Below are positions 1 through 10,061 of a stretch of 64,000 nucleotides of DNA, piece after piece. Both the position numbers and the translations under genes were made by a program. Under the pieces are notes generated by a model that had not been told where the DNA came from, did not search any database, and was given only the letters and a program-made list of their open reading frames with translations. Position 1 is the stretch's first letter, and each line of letters begins with the position of its first letter. This DNA is from JADCRZ01 sp037718865 (lineage in GTDB: Bacteria; Bacteroidota; Bacteroidia; Chitinophagales; Chitinophagaceae): positions 62,001-126,000 of the forward strand of contig JBBJMP010000009.1 of NCBI GenBank assembly GCA_037718865.1, in the 5' to 3' direction.

Positions 1-1
1 G

Positions 2-2386
2 GATCCGGCAAATGAAAACCGGATTTATGATATACACTCTACGGTTACTTTCAGTGAAGACGGAGGCAAAACTTTTAATACTTTATTGCCCTACTCGGGC
101 ATTCACCCGGATCATCACGCCTGGTGGGTCAACCCAAAAGATCCTAACCTGATTATAGAAGGAAATGATGGAGGTATTGGTATTTCGCGGGACCGTGGCA
201 AAACCTGGGTATTTGATGAAAAGCTCCCGGTAGGCCAGTTTTATCATATAAACGTCGACAACGAGATCCCATACCATGTGATGGGTGGCATGCAGGATAA
301 CGGAAGCTGGCACGGACCTGCGTATACCTGGACGAATAGCGGTTTAAGAAATTACTTCTGGAACAACATCGGCGGAGGAGATGGTTTTGATGTAATGCCT
401 GATGCCGATGATGCAAACTGGGTGTATTCCATGAGCCAGGGTGGTTTCCTCGGACGGCGAAACATCAACACCGGAGAAAGCTGGTTTGTAAAACCTCCTT
501 CGCTGGATACGACTCAATTCCGGTTTAATTGGAATACCGGCATAGCACAGGATCCGTTTGATAATAGTACGGTTTACTTTGGCAGCCAGTTCTTACACAA
601 GAGTACCGATAAAGGAGCAAGCTGGGAAACTATTTCTCCTGACCTCACCACAAACAATGCCAGGCTTCAGGAGCTTTCCCGGGAGACTGGCGGCCTTACA
701 CTAGACATTACCGGCGCCGAGACCTACAATACTATCATCACCGTGGCGCCTTCATATAAAGAGAAAGGGGTTATCTGGGTAGGCACTGATGATGGTAATG
801 TGCAATTGACGAGGGATGGCGGAAAGTCCTGGACCAGCTTTCGCGGTAAGATTGGCGGCTTACCCGCCGGAGCATGGATACCGCAGATAAAAACTTCCAA
901 ACACCAGGCGGGCGAAGCTTTCGTTGTGGCAAATGATTACAGGCGAGGTGATTCAAGGCCATATATTTTTAGAACGCGGGATTACGGAAAAACCTGGACC
1001 CGTTTGGTTGATGAAAGTAAAGTAAAAGGGTATGCGTTGTGTGTTCTGCAAGACCCTGAAGAAGAAGCGTTGATTTTTGCAGGCACGGAACATGGGCTCT
1101 GGATAAGCGTTGACAATGGAGCCAGCTTTCAGCAATGGAAAAACGGGTATCCCTCAGTTTCCACTTATGACCTGGCACTGCAGGAGCGCGAAGCCGACCT
1201 GGTAATTGCAACTTTCGGACGTGCCATTTGGATATTGGATGATATCCGGCCCCTGAGAAAAATAACGGCAAACAGCGGCAGGAAATTTACCAGCCGCATT
1301 ACTGCATTTCCTTCCCCGGTATCGTACCAATCGCAATACAAACCGGCTACCGGTTATGACTGGAGCACCTATGGACTCTGGGATGCTGAAAACAAAAAAA
1401 GGGGCGTTCCCGTTTCGTTCTTCATCAATACTGTTCAGGATGTGGTAAAGAAGGAAATAAGCACTGCAAAACGTTTAAGCACAAAAAAAGACACTGTTGG
1501 TAAAAAGTTTCTTCCGGTTATGGATTCTCTTCAAAAACCTTCGCTTGAGATTCCTGCCCAAACGGTGACACTGCCAAGGGATGAGGCTACGGGCCTAAGC
1601 CGGAGGCCATCTGATCAAGACTCGTTAAAAAAGGTAACGGATAGCGTAATGGTCCAGGTTTATACAGACAAAAATGAGCTTATCCGGACATTACGATGGG
1701 GCGCAGATAGCGGTTTTAACCGGTTATATTGGGGGATGGAAGAAAAGGGTTTTCGCGAACCGGGTTCCCCCCGGCCGGATGCCGGTACGGCAGAACCGGC
1801 AGGATTGCAGGTTCTCCCCGGAACCTACAAAATAGTGATCAGGCTGGCAAAGAATACGGATTCAACTGTTGTTACGGTAAAAGACGATCCCCGCATCGCC
1901 AATCGCAACGAGGTAAAGATGGCGCAACGTAAATTGTACAACCGGTTGCAAACCAACACAGGCAAACTGACCGAGGCTATGGACCGGTTAACTGAAATCG
2001 AAGATGTGGCAGCCAAAATGCAGTCGCAGCTGAAAGGATTAGAAGGCAAAGAATCAGATTCGTTACGGAAAATAACCCTGGCCATGCTTGATTCTGTCAA
2101 GTCAATCCGTGAGTTCATCAGGGGGAAACAGTCTGACAAGCAGGGCATCTCCAGGCCTCCGCAACAGACCTTGATGACAAAAATTCAGCAAGCCAGGACA
2201 TATATCACCGCTAAGCCGCTGGCACCCGGGGAGCAGGAAGAAAAATTAGTGAACATGGCAGAAACCGCAATAAAAGAAGGGTTAAGCAAGATCAATGGCT
2301 TCGTTGACGGTAGATGGAAAGATTACCGCAGGCAGGCTGAAGGCACAAAAATCAGTTTGTTTAAAGAGTATAAAGCGATCGAATGA
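2..2386 (+). CDS. BNR/VPS10-like beta-propeller protein, 3' part
   Basis: The frame is open from base 2, so the true start lies upstream of the window; about 794 residues are visible. It carries repeated Asp-box motifs of the sialidase/BNR type (DGGKTF, RDRGKTW, TDKGASW, RDGGKSW, RDYGKTW, VDNGASF), followed by the phrase ATFGRAIWILDD that often closes the propeller in bacterial sortilin/VPS10-like 'glycosyl hydrolase' proteins. The last ~400 residues are a Lys/Asp-rich, probably helical tail. Family members are large secreted or periplasmic proteins, and the actual substrate is unknown. An enzymatic role cannot be supported from the sequence alone. Confidence 0.85.
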   Translation, partial: DPANENRIYDIHSTVTFSEDGGKTFNTLLPYSGIHPDHHAWWVNPKDPNLIIEGNDGGIGISRDRGKTWVFDEKLPVGQFYHINVDNEIPYHVMGGMQDNGSWHGPAYTWTNSGLRNYFWNNIGGGDGFDVMPDADDANWVYSMSQGGFLGRRNINTGESWFVKPPSLDTTQFRFNWNTGIAQDPFDNSTVYFGSQFLHKSTDKGASWETISPDLTTNNARLQELSRETGGLTLDITGAETYNTIITVAPSYKEKGVIWVGTDDGNVQLTRDGGKSWTSFRGKIGGLPAGAWIPQIKTSKHQAGEAFVVANDYRRGDSRPYIFRTRDYGKTWTRLVDESKVKGYALCVLQDPEEEALIFAGTEHGLWISVDNGASFQQWKNGYPSVSTYDLALQEREADLVIATFGRAIWILDDIRPLRKITANSGRKFTSRITAFPSPVSYQSQYKPATGYDWSTYGLWDAENKKRGVPVSFFINTVQDVVKKEISTAKRLSTKKDTVGKKFLPVMDSLQKPSLEIPAQTVTLPRDEATGLSRRPSDQDSLKKVTDSVMVQVYTDKNELIRTLRWGADSGFNRLYWGMEEKGFREPGSPRPDAGTAEPAGLQVLPGTYKIVIRLAKNTDSTVVTVKDDPRIANRNEVKMAQRKLYNRLQTNTGKLTEAMDRLTEIEDVAAKMQSQLKGLEGKESDSLRKITLAMLDSVKSIREFIRGKQSDKQGISRPPQQTLMTKIQQARTYITAKPLAPGEQEEKLVNMAETAIKEGLSKINGFVDGRWKDYRRQAEGTKISLFKEYKAIE

Positions 2387-2517
2387 AAGTGACGTTCTTT
2401 GACTCATGAAGACTTTCTATCTATTTACAATTTCTTAATAATTAAATCATGTTAATGTAACAGCAAAATATCGCTTATTCTAACGGTGAAGATCACTTTT
2501 GTTTTTAAATTCTTCAC

Positions 2518-2886
2518 ATGCTGAAAAACATTACTCCGTGCCTTTTTTTGTATTTACTGGTTGCCTTAACACAAAAAATACAAGCACAAAGCGTCATCAC
2601 AAATGTCAGCTTTGTCGGAACAAAAATTAGTGTAAATGAAACAGCCAACGTTGTAAATATTGTAGCTAACCTTCAAGGTGGAGGCAGCATTCCTTCTTCA
2701 ATTGATATTGAGATCCTGCCGATAAATATGGCTACGGCAGGAAACGATTTTATTGCACCGGCATCGTTACAATTTAACTGGGGCGCCACATGCCTGCAGG
2801 AATGTATACCCTGCGATATTTTGATAAAAATCATATCCAGTCTGTTACATTTTCATATCCAGTCTGTTACATTTGTGAAACAGTAA
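2518..2886 (+). pseudogene. truncated Calx-beta-like secreted protein
   Basis: A signal peptide (about residues 1-24, ending near QAQS) is followed by ~65 residues resembling one Calx-beta repeat: SVNETAN near the start, then ATAGNDFIAPASLQFNWGA. The expected end of the domain is missing. It is replaced by an unrelated tail that runs through a 22-bp tandem repeat and stops. Intact relatives are usually hundreds to thousands of residues long with many such repeats. I read this as the 5' stump of a larger surface or adhesin-type gene; a genuine 122-residue protein is the less likely alternative. Confidence 0.6.
2831..2874. repeat. perfect 22-bp tandem duplication
   Basis: Two adjacent copies of a 22-bp unit starting TCATATCCAG lie at 2831-2852 and 2853-2874. 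Because 22 is not a multiple of 3, the duplication shifts the frame at the end of the truncated Calx-beta gene. It may mark the junction where the rest of that gene was lost. Confidence 0.85.
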
Positions 2887-2910
2887 AGTGATTTTTATAT
2901 ACGGATCAGG

Positions 2911-3354
2911 TCATGAAGCAATCTTTTCCTGCCTGTCTGGTATGGGTGCTTTCTTTGAACGCCCCCAGGCAATGAAAAGGGCTACTCCTGCTACAAGTAT
3001 ATTAATGGGAATAGCGGAATATTCTTTTCTTGACATGTGAAACAATGCTGCAAGAACCATCACCAGGGCTAAACCATATGCTGCCAACACTGTCAGCTTT
3101 GGTTTGATTCTGGTCAGTGATGGAATGAGCAATCCTAATGCACCTAAAACTTCGGATAATCCGATAAACCGAATCAAGAGAGAGGGAGCATTGAGAACCC
3201 AGGGTGCCTGAGCGGCCATTGTCTCTATTGGGGTTGTTAGTTTCATAAAACCTGCCATTGCAAAAAAGCCGGCAAGGAGTACCTGCAATATCCACAGAAT
3301 GATATGCAGCCCTTTTGATGGTCTGGAAGCCGCGGTAATTGAAGTAGTATTCAT
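2911..3354 (-). CDS. DoxX-like membrane protein
   Basis: 147 residues with four hydrophobic helices (about 19-37, 56-79, 88-107, 115-129). The N-terminal segment WILQVLLAGFFAMAGFMKL is typical of DoxX-like inner-membrane proteins. Family members are small four-helix proteins of poorly defined function, some linked to redox or thiosulfate metabolism. The gene stands alone; its neighbour at 3699 is transcribed away from it. Confidence 0.8.
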   Translation of the reverse strand: MNTTSITAASRPSKGLHIILWILQVLLAGFFAMAGFMKLTTPIETMAAQAPWVLNAPSLLIRFIGLSEVLGALGLLIPSLTRIKPKLTVLAAYGLALVMVLAALFHMSRKEYSAIPINILVAGVALFIAWGRSKKAPIPDRQEKIAS

Positions 3355-3761
3355 GGTTTGTTTTTTATTTTAATTTTGTCTACCAACATAATTTTACTTC
3401 AAATATTACAAATTATTGTGCTAAATCTAAAAAGATATTACCTTGAGATCAGCATTTTCACCACCACTTCAACTAAATTAACGCTTCCAGCAGGTAAAAG
3501 TAAGATTAACAGCAGGATAATACTCCTATGCATATCTCCGGGGTGAATTCCGGTCGGAAGAAATTGCAAAGAAATGTTTTCAAAGGAACCGGGGTTTTCT
3601 TAGTAAGTATAACCTGTTTGCCACCTCAAACCGCCCATACGTCAAACAGATTTCTTACAACAGGCGCCCATGCATAATTTTATTGAAACAGGCTAAATAT
3701 GAAAACAACCGATCGCCAAAGTTACCTGGACTGGCTACGTATGTTTGCCATTCTCGGAGTA

Positions 3762-3769
3762 TTAGTTTA
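3762..3769. repeat. target-site duplication of first IS copy
   Basis: TTAGTTTA at 3762-3769 is repeated directly at 5369-5376, immediately outside the two IS ends. Eight base pairs fits IS4-family insertion. The sequence resembles the target of the second copy (TTAGTTA). Confidence 0.85.
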
Positions 3770-5368
3770 CTTAAGTTTCGCAGTTAAATTACGTTAGAAT
3801 TTGTTTATGTTTTGGAGATATTAATTCCAATATTCCATTTAATTTACCGGAGTTGATAATCTTGTTGATGCATATATCAATATCTTCCACAAATACATCT
3901 AACGTTTCGATAATGATTTTCATAATAACTATTAATAGTTCCCATAACCTTATATGCAGCCTTTGTTCCATCATTTCTTCACCGGTAGCTCTGAATAATT
4001 CTCCTCTGGTTTCATAGTCATCGAAGCGTTTTCTTAAGGTAAGCAGGATATATTGAATCATGGTAATGGTAGTGTCTGCTATCTGCGCTTCCAGGCTTTT
4101 AGATTGGCATCCTCCCAGATTCAGGTATTGCTTGCTTTCTTTAAAGAACACCTCGATAGTCCACCGTACCTGATATTGCTCCATTACTTTACTATAAGAA
4201 AGAGCAGTATCGGTTGATAAAATCAAATGCCATTTACCTTTTTGACCAAACCGGCTAAAAAATAATCTGACCGGGTATTCTTTGTACATGACATCCACTA
4301 TCAAATAACTTGCTCTAAGCTTACTGCAACGTTTGATACCTGTATTGCGTTTGACCCTGGTTAACAATTCGGTGGCACTATAATACTTTCCTTTGTACAA
4401 GTATTTAGCTTTGCCCATTTTCATCATTCCGATCAGGTGCACGTTTTGTTTGCTATAACTCCTTACGCATTCGATCATCCGTTCTGAAGTAAACCAACTG
4501 TCCATCAGCACATAATCTACTTTTAACAATCGAAGCGCCCTTTTAATCATCTCTATCCCAACCTCGGTTTTACTCCTGTCTACCTCCCTGGCTCTTTTAT
4601 TACTTTCACTGTCTTCAAGGCGACATCCTTTATATTGCCGCTTTAATTGCTTTTTAGTCAATCCATAAGGCTTTTGTTCATTTTTGCCTTTTTCCCGGTG
4701 CAATGAAAAATCCAGCGGCAGATTACTTTTTCCATCATAATAACACAACAGCAATAAACGAAGCCCTAACTGATAGCTATGGTTCACATGATCCCAAAGC
4801 TTGCCTGTAAATTCTATAGCCCTCCCTGATTTATGCAACAAGGAATCATCTATGATCAAACAACGTTTGGCTTGTGTTTCAGCCTCCCCCTTCTTTTCAA
4901 TAATGACCACGAATCGTTTTACAAAACTCATCAGCAACCTACGCCATGGAATGGTTTGCATGTTCTTAAATCTGTAATACACATCCTTGTCAGCACCGGA
5001 CAAATCTTTGCTACGCGATTTAAATAGCGCATGTATACTGGCATGTTTAAGAAAAGGCAAAATGATCAACACCGGAAATACATCAATAATATGATAGCCT
5101 CTTTTCTTCAATGGCTTTAATACACCATACACCCTTTTAAATTCAAAGAACGAAAGTAGATTAACGAGGTAATCCACCATTTTTGTTGAATTGGAAAAAT
5201 ATTTTTTTAACTCTTCTACCGATTGAATATCTTTGGATTGCAGCATGACCTTGTACAAGTTTAGTACCTTTAAGTTACTGAATTTCAGTAGCTTACACAA
5301 GAATTCATGCTGCTTTTTTTATTTATTTTTCTTTTCTTTCCATCTAAATTTTATCTGCGAAACTTGAG
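3770..5368 (-). mobile_element. IS4-like insertion sequence, copy 1 (1599 bp)
   Basis: The element is bounded by imperfect terminal inverted repeats: CTTAAGTTTCGCAG at the left, and CTCAAGTTTCGCAG as the reverse complement of the right end (one mismatch in 14). It carries one transposase gene and is flanked by an 8-bp target duplication. It matches copy 2 in length and, by eye, in sequence, and the encoded transposases are identical. The insertion disrupts the acyltransferase gene. The identity of the two copies and the intact target frames indicate recent transposition. Confidence 0.92.
3789..5300 (-). CDS. IS4-like DDE transposase, copy 1
   Basis: 503 residues with the expected acidic triad. 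First Asp is in LIIDDSLLHKSG, second in YVLMDSWFTSERM, and the Glu is in the Y-x2-R-x3-E-x6-K signature YQVRWTIEVFFKESK, typical of the IS4 superfamily. The reading frame is uninterrupted, so the protein should be active and able to mobilise both local copies. It is transcribed opposite to the gene it interrupts. Assignment to a particular IS4 subgroup would need an ISfinder comparison. Confidence 0.9.
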   Translation of the reverse strand: MCKLLKFSNLKVLNLYKVMLQSKDIQSVEELKKYFSNSTKMVDYLVNLLSFFEFKRVYGVLKPLKKRGYHIIDVFPVLIILPFLKHASIHALFKSRSKDLSGADKDVYYRFKNMQTIPWRRLLMSFVKRFVVIIEKKGEAETQAKRCLIIDDSLLHKSGRAIEFTGKLWDHVNHSYQLGLRLLLLCYYDGKSNLPLDFSLHREKGKNEQKPYGLTKKQLKRQYKGCRLEDSESNKRAREVDRSKTEVGIEMIKRALRLLKVDYVLMDSWFTSERMIECVRSYSKQNVHLIGMMKMGKAKYLYKGKYYSATELLTRVKRNTGIKRCSKLRASYLIVDVMYKEYPVRLFFSRFGQKGKWHLILSTDTALSYSKVMEQYQVRWTIEVFFKESKQYLNLGGCQSKSLEAQIADTTITMIQYILLTLRKRFDDYETRGELFRATGEEMMEQRLHIRLWELLIVIMKIIIETLDVFVEDIDICINKIINSGKLNGILELISPKHKQILT

Positions 5369-6698
5369 TTAGTTTATCATTCAGCAATGCCGTTTGCAGA
5401 CGGAGAAGAATGGCACATTAAAAATAAAGAAACCAGCGACCTGTTTACTGAGTTTAATTTCATGTTAAGCCTGTTCCGTATGCCCCTGCTATTTTTTATT
5501 TCCGGAGGAGTATGTTACTTCATTCTTTTAAGGAAAACGGCAAAGCAATTTATTGGAATGAGATTTCATCGGTTAATCATTCCATTGCTTTTCGGGATGT
5601 TGATGATCGTGCCTCCCCAAATTTATATGGAACGATTGACACAGGGTTTTACAGGAAATTATGTAGACTTCTATCCAAAAATATTTGAAGGTAGACCTTA
5701 TCCGCAAGGCAACACAAGCTGGCACCACCTCTGGTTCATCCTTTATCTCTTTTTATATAACCTGTTCGGTGCACCATTTTTTGTATGGATGACCTCCGAA
5801 CCGGGAAAAAGATGGATCAATAATTTTCAATGGCTTGCAAACGGCAAATGGATCTATCTGTTAATCGTACCCGGTATTATCGTTTATACATCACTGTCAA
5901 TAAAATTTCCCCAGACAAATGATCTCATTCATGATTGGTCAAGGCTTCCCTATTGGTTTCTTTTTGTATTGGCCGGATTTATTTGTATTAGCCAACAGCC
6001 ATTTGCTGACAGCCTGGAACGAAACAGGCGATTTTCTTTACTGATGGCATTTATTACGATCATTTGTATTAACTATTTTACATGGAATGGCAGAGAACCC
6101 TGGGATACCATCGTTAATTGGGAAGATAGCTGGTGGACGTATGCTTTTCTTGCCCTGTTTCCAGCCTCGGCATGGTTCTGGGTGCTTTCAATAATCGGTT
6201 ACGGGAAAAAGTACATTAACATAAACCACCGGATACTGAATTATGCGAATGAAGCCGTTTACCCGTTTTATATCCTGCATCAAACCATAATTGTAATTGT
6301 TGCTTATTACGTAGTACAGGTGTCAGATTCTATCTTATCTAAATATCTGTTTATTGTGATTGTATCCTTTGCCGTAGTCATGTTTATATATCATTTGATT
6401 ATTCGTCCAAGTAATCTGCTGCGTTATTTGTTTGGAATGTCACAAAAGAAAAAAATAGGGGACTCGCAAGTGGAATTGAGTGTCTCTCCTAATGGATTAA
6501 CCCGGATTGCAGAAACTACTGCTTGAATGTTGTAATTTGTCACTGACATGAAATTTTTCTGGAAACATATTTCCCCGCTGTTATTTGGATTGATCATCTA
6601 CACAAGCGTACGTCTGGTGAATGATACTACTTCACGGTATAACTTCTGGAACAGGCCTTTACTCACGAATATAATAGAAATAATTACAGTAGTTCTTG

Positions 6699-6705
6699 TT
6701 AGTTA
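6699..6705. repeat. target-site duplication of second IS copy
   Basis: TTAGTTA at 6699-6705 is repeated at 8305-8311. It is 7 bp, against 8 bp at the first copy. Removal of one 7-bp copy with the IS restores the kinase reading frame exactly, which supports this length. Confidence 0.8.
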
Positions 6706-8304
6706 CTTAAGTTTCGCAGTTAAATTACGTTAGAATTTGTTTATGTTTTGGAGATATTAATTCCAATATTCCATTTAATTTACCGGAGTTGATAATCTTG
6801 TTGATGCATATATCAATATCTTCCACAAATACATCTAACGTTTCGATAATGATTTTCATAATAACTATTAATAGTTCCCATAACCTTATATGCAGCCTTT
6901 GTTCCATCATTTCTTCACCGGTAGCTCTGAATAATTCTCCTCTGGTTTCATAGTCATCGAAGCGTTTTCTTAAGGTAAGCAGGATATATTGAATCATGGT
7001 AATGGTAGTGTCTGCTATCTGCGCTTCCAGGCTTTTAGATTGGCATCCTCCCAGATTCAGGTATTGCTTGCTTTCTTTAAAGAACACCTCGATAGTCCAC
7101 CGTACCTGATATTGCTCCATTACTTTACTATAAGAAAGAGCAGTATCGGTTGATAAAATCAAATGCCATTTACCTTTTTGACCAAACCGGCTAAAAAATA
7201 ATCTGACCGGGTATTCTTTGTACATGACATCCACTATCAAATAACTTGCTCTAAGCTTACTGCAACGTTTGATACCTGTATTGCGTTTGACCCTGGTTAA
7301 CAATTCGGTGGCACTATAATACTTTCCTTTGTACAAGTATTTAGCTTTGCCCATTTTCATCATTCCGATCAGGTGCACGTTTTGTTTGCTATAACTCCTT
7401 ACGCATTCGATCATCCGTTCTGAAGTAAACCAACTGTCCATCAGCACATAATCTACTTTTAACAATCGAAGCGCCCTTTTAATCATCTCTATCCCAACCT
7501 CGGTTTTACTCCTGTCTACCTCCCTGGCTCTTTTATTACTTTCACTGTCTTCAAGGCGACATCCTTTATATTGCCGCTTTAATTGCTTTTTAGTCAATCC
7601 ATAAGGCTTTTGTTCATTTTTGCCTTTTTCCCGGTGCAATGAAAAATCCAGCGGCAGATTACTTTTTCCATCATAATAACACAACAGCAATAAACGAAGC
7701 CCTAACTGATAGCTATGGTTCACATGATCCCAAAGCTTGCCTGTAAATTCTATAGCCCTCCCTGATTTATGCAACAAGGAATCATCTATGATCAAACAAC
7801 GTTTGGCTTGTGTTTCAGCCTCCCCCTTCTTTTCAATAATGACCACGAATCGTTTTACAAAACTCATCAGCAACCTACGCCATGGAATGGTTTGCATGTT
7901 CTTAAATCTGTAATACACATCCTTGTCAGCACCGGACAAATCTTTGCTACGCGATTTAAATAGCGCATGTATACTGGCATGTTTAAGAAAAGGCAAAATG
8001 ATCAACACCGGAAATACATCAATAATATGATAGCCTCTTTTCTTCAATGGCTTTAATACACCATACACCCTTTTAAATTCAAAGAACGAAAGTAGATTAA
8101 CGAGGTAATCCACCATTTTTGTTGAATTGGAAAAATATTTTTTTAACTCTTCTACCGATTGAATATCTTTGGATTGCAGCATGACCTTGTACAAGTTTAG
8201 TACCTTTAAGTTACTGAATTTCAGTAGCTTACACAAGAATTCATGCTGCTTTTTTTATTTATTTTTCTTTTCTTTCCATCTAAATTTTATCTGCGAAACT
8301 TGAG
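6706..8304 (-). mobile_element. IS4-like insertion sequence, copy 2 (1599 bp)
   Basis: Same length, ends and encoded protein as the copy at 3770-5368, in the same orientation. It interrupts the kinase gene within its second membrane helix. Together the two copies flank 1.3 kb of acyltransferase and kinase sequence in direct orientation, the arrangement of a composite transposon. Confidence 0.92.
6725..8236 (-). CDS. IS4-like DDE transposase, copy 2
   Basis: 503 residues, identical to the protein of copy 1 including the DDS, DSW and Y-x2-R-x3-E-x6-K motifs. It is intact. No sequence difference from copy 1 is visible, so the order of the two insertions cannot be inferred. Confidence 0.9.
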   Translation of the reverse strand: MCKLLKFSNLKVLNLYKVMLQSKDIQSVEELKKYFSNSTKMVDYLVNLLSFFEFKRVYGVLKPLKKRGYHIIDVFPVLIILPFLKHASIHALFKSRSKDLSGADKDVYYRFKNMQTIPWRRLLMSFVKRFVVIIEKKGEAETQAKRCLIIDDSLLHKSGRAIEFTGKLWDHVNHSYQLGLRLLLLCYYDGKSNLPLDFSLHREKGKNEQKPYGLTKKQLKRQYKGCRLEDSESNKRAREVDRSKTEVGIEMIKRALRLLKVDYVLMDSWFTSERMIECVRSYSKQNVHLIGMMKMGKAKYLYKGKYYSATELLTRVKRNTGIKRCSKLRASYLIVDVMYKEYPVRLFFSRFGQKGKWHLILSTDTALSYSKVMEQYQVRWTIEVFFKESKQYLNLGGCQSKSLEAQIADTTITMIQYILLTLRKRFDDYETRGELFRATGEEMMEQRLHIRLWELLIVIMKIIIETLDVFVEDIDICINKIINSGKLNGILELISPKHKQILT

Positions 8305-9190
8305 TTAGTTATATAATGCGGTTAATGCTTGATTACTTCATTCGCCGTTTCAGCGAAAGAAGAAACACGCCCATTAATGGTAAAACTATTGTGAAGGAAT
8401 TTGCTATTGTTTACCTGGGTTGTGCAATGCTGATCAACAGCACCATTATTCCGATGGCTGCGCTTACCGATAATGGATTACAGCTAAATGATTTTGTGAT
8501 TGCCAACATCGTACCTGTGCTGTATGTGATGTTATATTTTGCCATTGCGCGGGGAAATCATTATCTGAAAGCCTATGTAGACTATAAATTGCAGCTGGAG
8601 AAAATCACCAATGATCAGTTGCAAACAGAACTAAAATTTCTAAAAGCGCAGTACCATCCGCATTTCCTGTTCAACGCCTTAAATACCATTTATTTCCAGA
8701 TGGATGAAAATGTGGCTGCCGCCAAAAAAAGTATTGAAAAATTTTCAGACCTGCTTAGATATCAGCTATACGATCAGCAGCAGACAGTACCCATCAGCCA
8801 GGAAATAACCTATCTAAATAACTTTATCGAACTTCAAAAAGCAAGAAGTTCAGACAAATTAAGACTTCATGTAAATTTTGATACCTCGCTGAATGAAGAT
8901 CAGATCTATCCTTTACTATTTTTGCCTTTGGTAGAAAATGCTTTTAAATACGTTGGCGGAGATTATGAGATCAAGATAGCAGGAATTAAAATTGATGCTG
9001 AAATTATATTTGAGGTGGAGAATTCAGTTCCTCGAAGAGTCGTAACTGAAAAAAAAAGAGGAATTGGTTTGGAAAATCTTAAAAGAAGGCTGACATTGTT
9101 GTATCCCGACAGTCATAAATTCGTGGTACATGAAAAGGACAACCGATTCATTGCTACCCTAAAATTGAACATAAACGATCACAACGAAAA

Positions 9191-9898
9191 ATGACCATTA
9201 AATGCATTGTTACCGATGATGAACCTTTTGCAAGGAAAGGTTTACAAGGTTATATTGAACAAATTGATTTCCTCGATCTGAAAGGCATTTGCGAAGATGC
9301 GCTGCAATTAAATGCAATGGTGAAGCAGCAAGCTGTTGATTTGCTGTTCCTTGATATTGAGATGCCATATATAACCGGCATTGATTTTCTAAAAAACCTG
9401 CCCAATTCTCCCAAGGTAATTTTTACAACGGCTTACGAAAAATATGCTGTACAAGGCTTTGAGCTGGATATCCTGGACTACTTATTAAAACCAATTTCTT
9501 TTGAGCGGTTTCTGAAAGCGACTAATAAAGCATACGAATACTTTCAGGGACAACAATCATCATCCGTTGGCCAGGATTACATCTTTGTAAAATCAGATAA
9601 TAAATTGGAAAAAATTACTTTTACAAGTATTGTCTTTATTGAGGCTTTGGAAAATTACATATCCATTCAAACAACAGATCGGAAAATCCTTACTCACCTT
9701 ACCCTGACATCAATCAGGGAAATACTTCCTGCTAGCCTGTTCATACAACCGCATAAATCATTTATTGTCGCTATAGACAGCATTAATTCTATCGAGGGAC
9801 ACATTCTGCATATTAATAAGTTCAAAATCCCTATTTCCCGGTATCAAAGAGACGTGTTAATGGAACGGATTGTAAATAATAAATTGTTGAGACGTTAA
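9191..9898 (+). CDS. LytTR-type response regulator
   Basis: 235 residues. The receiver domain (about 1-120) has the acidic pair in VTDDEPFA, the phospho-acceptor Asp in LLFLDIEMP, the Thr in VIFTTAYEKYA and the Lys in LLKPIS. The C-terminal ~110 residues are a LytTR DNA-binding domain (KLEKITFTSIVFIEALENYISI, ...FIQPHKSFIVAIDSI). It overlaps the kinase gene by 4 bp (ATGA) and is its cognate regulator. The gene is intact, but both genes upstream carry IS insertions on the opposite strand, so its expression may be reduced by polarity or driven by a new promoter. Confidence 0.92.
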   Translation: MTIKCIVTDDEPFARKGLQGYIEQIDFLDLKGICEDALQLNAMVKQQAVDLLFLDIEMPYITGIDFLKNLPNSPKVIFTTAYEKYAVQGFELDILDYLLKPISFERFLKATNKAYEYFQGQQSSSVGQDYIFVKSDNKLEKITFTSIVFIEALENYISIQTTDRKILTHLTLTSIREILPASLFIQPHKSFIVAIDSINSIEGHILHINKFKIPISRYQRDVLMERIVNNKLLRR

Positions 9899-10061
9899 GT
9901 AATCGGTTAGAGACGGTTATGACGCAATGTCGCAATCAGCCCACTATAATGTTGTAAACATTGGATGTTTTACTCTGACAAGACGATAGCCAATAATTGC
10001 CATTCTGGTTTTCGTTACGGAAACCTGAGCCTTGAATGCATTACCTGTACCTGCATTATAT

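Larger units (their letters stand above)
3699..6526 (+). pseudogene. acyltransferase family 3 membrane protein, interrupted by IS4-like element
   Basis: The gene starts with ATG at 3699 (MKTTDRQSYLDWLRMFAILG...) and is cut after codon 23 by the insertion at 3770-5368. Joining 3769 to 5377 (one target copy removed) restores a continuous ~406-residue frame, with the junction reading GVLVYHSAMPFADGEEW. That is the conserved N-terminal His region of membrane acyltransferase-3 proteins. The remainder has about nine further hydrophobic segments. In the interrupted state the product would be a ~32-residue peptide ending YLSFAVKLR. The gene precedes a LytS-type kinase and a LytTR regulator, so it was probably the first gene of that operon. 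Translation from internal ATG 5387 would lack the catalytic His. Confidence 0.85.
6548..9194 (+). pseudogene. LytS-type sensor histidine kinase, interrupted by IS4-like element
   Basis: Starts with ATG at 6548 (MKFFWKHISPLLFGLIIYTS...). Removing 6706-8304 plus the second 7-bp target copy joins ...VVLVSYIMRLMLDYF... and gives a continuous ~346-residue protein. It has about four membrane helices, then a His_kinase box HPHFLFNALNTIYF with the phospho-acceptor His, an N-box LVENAFKY, and a GIGLENLKRRL ATP-lid region. It ends with an ATGA overlap on the response-regulator gene at 9191, so the two are translationally coupled. The fragment from internal ATG 8316 keeps the kinase core but has lost the N-terminal membrane segments; whether it is made is unknown. 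Confidence 0.88.

Noticed and set aside
3358..3698. Coding sequence upstream of the acyltransferase (protein-like frame around RSEEIAKKCFQRN)
   Set aside because: No start codon, short, and no recognisable family; treated as non-coding.
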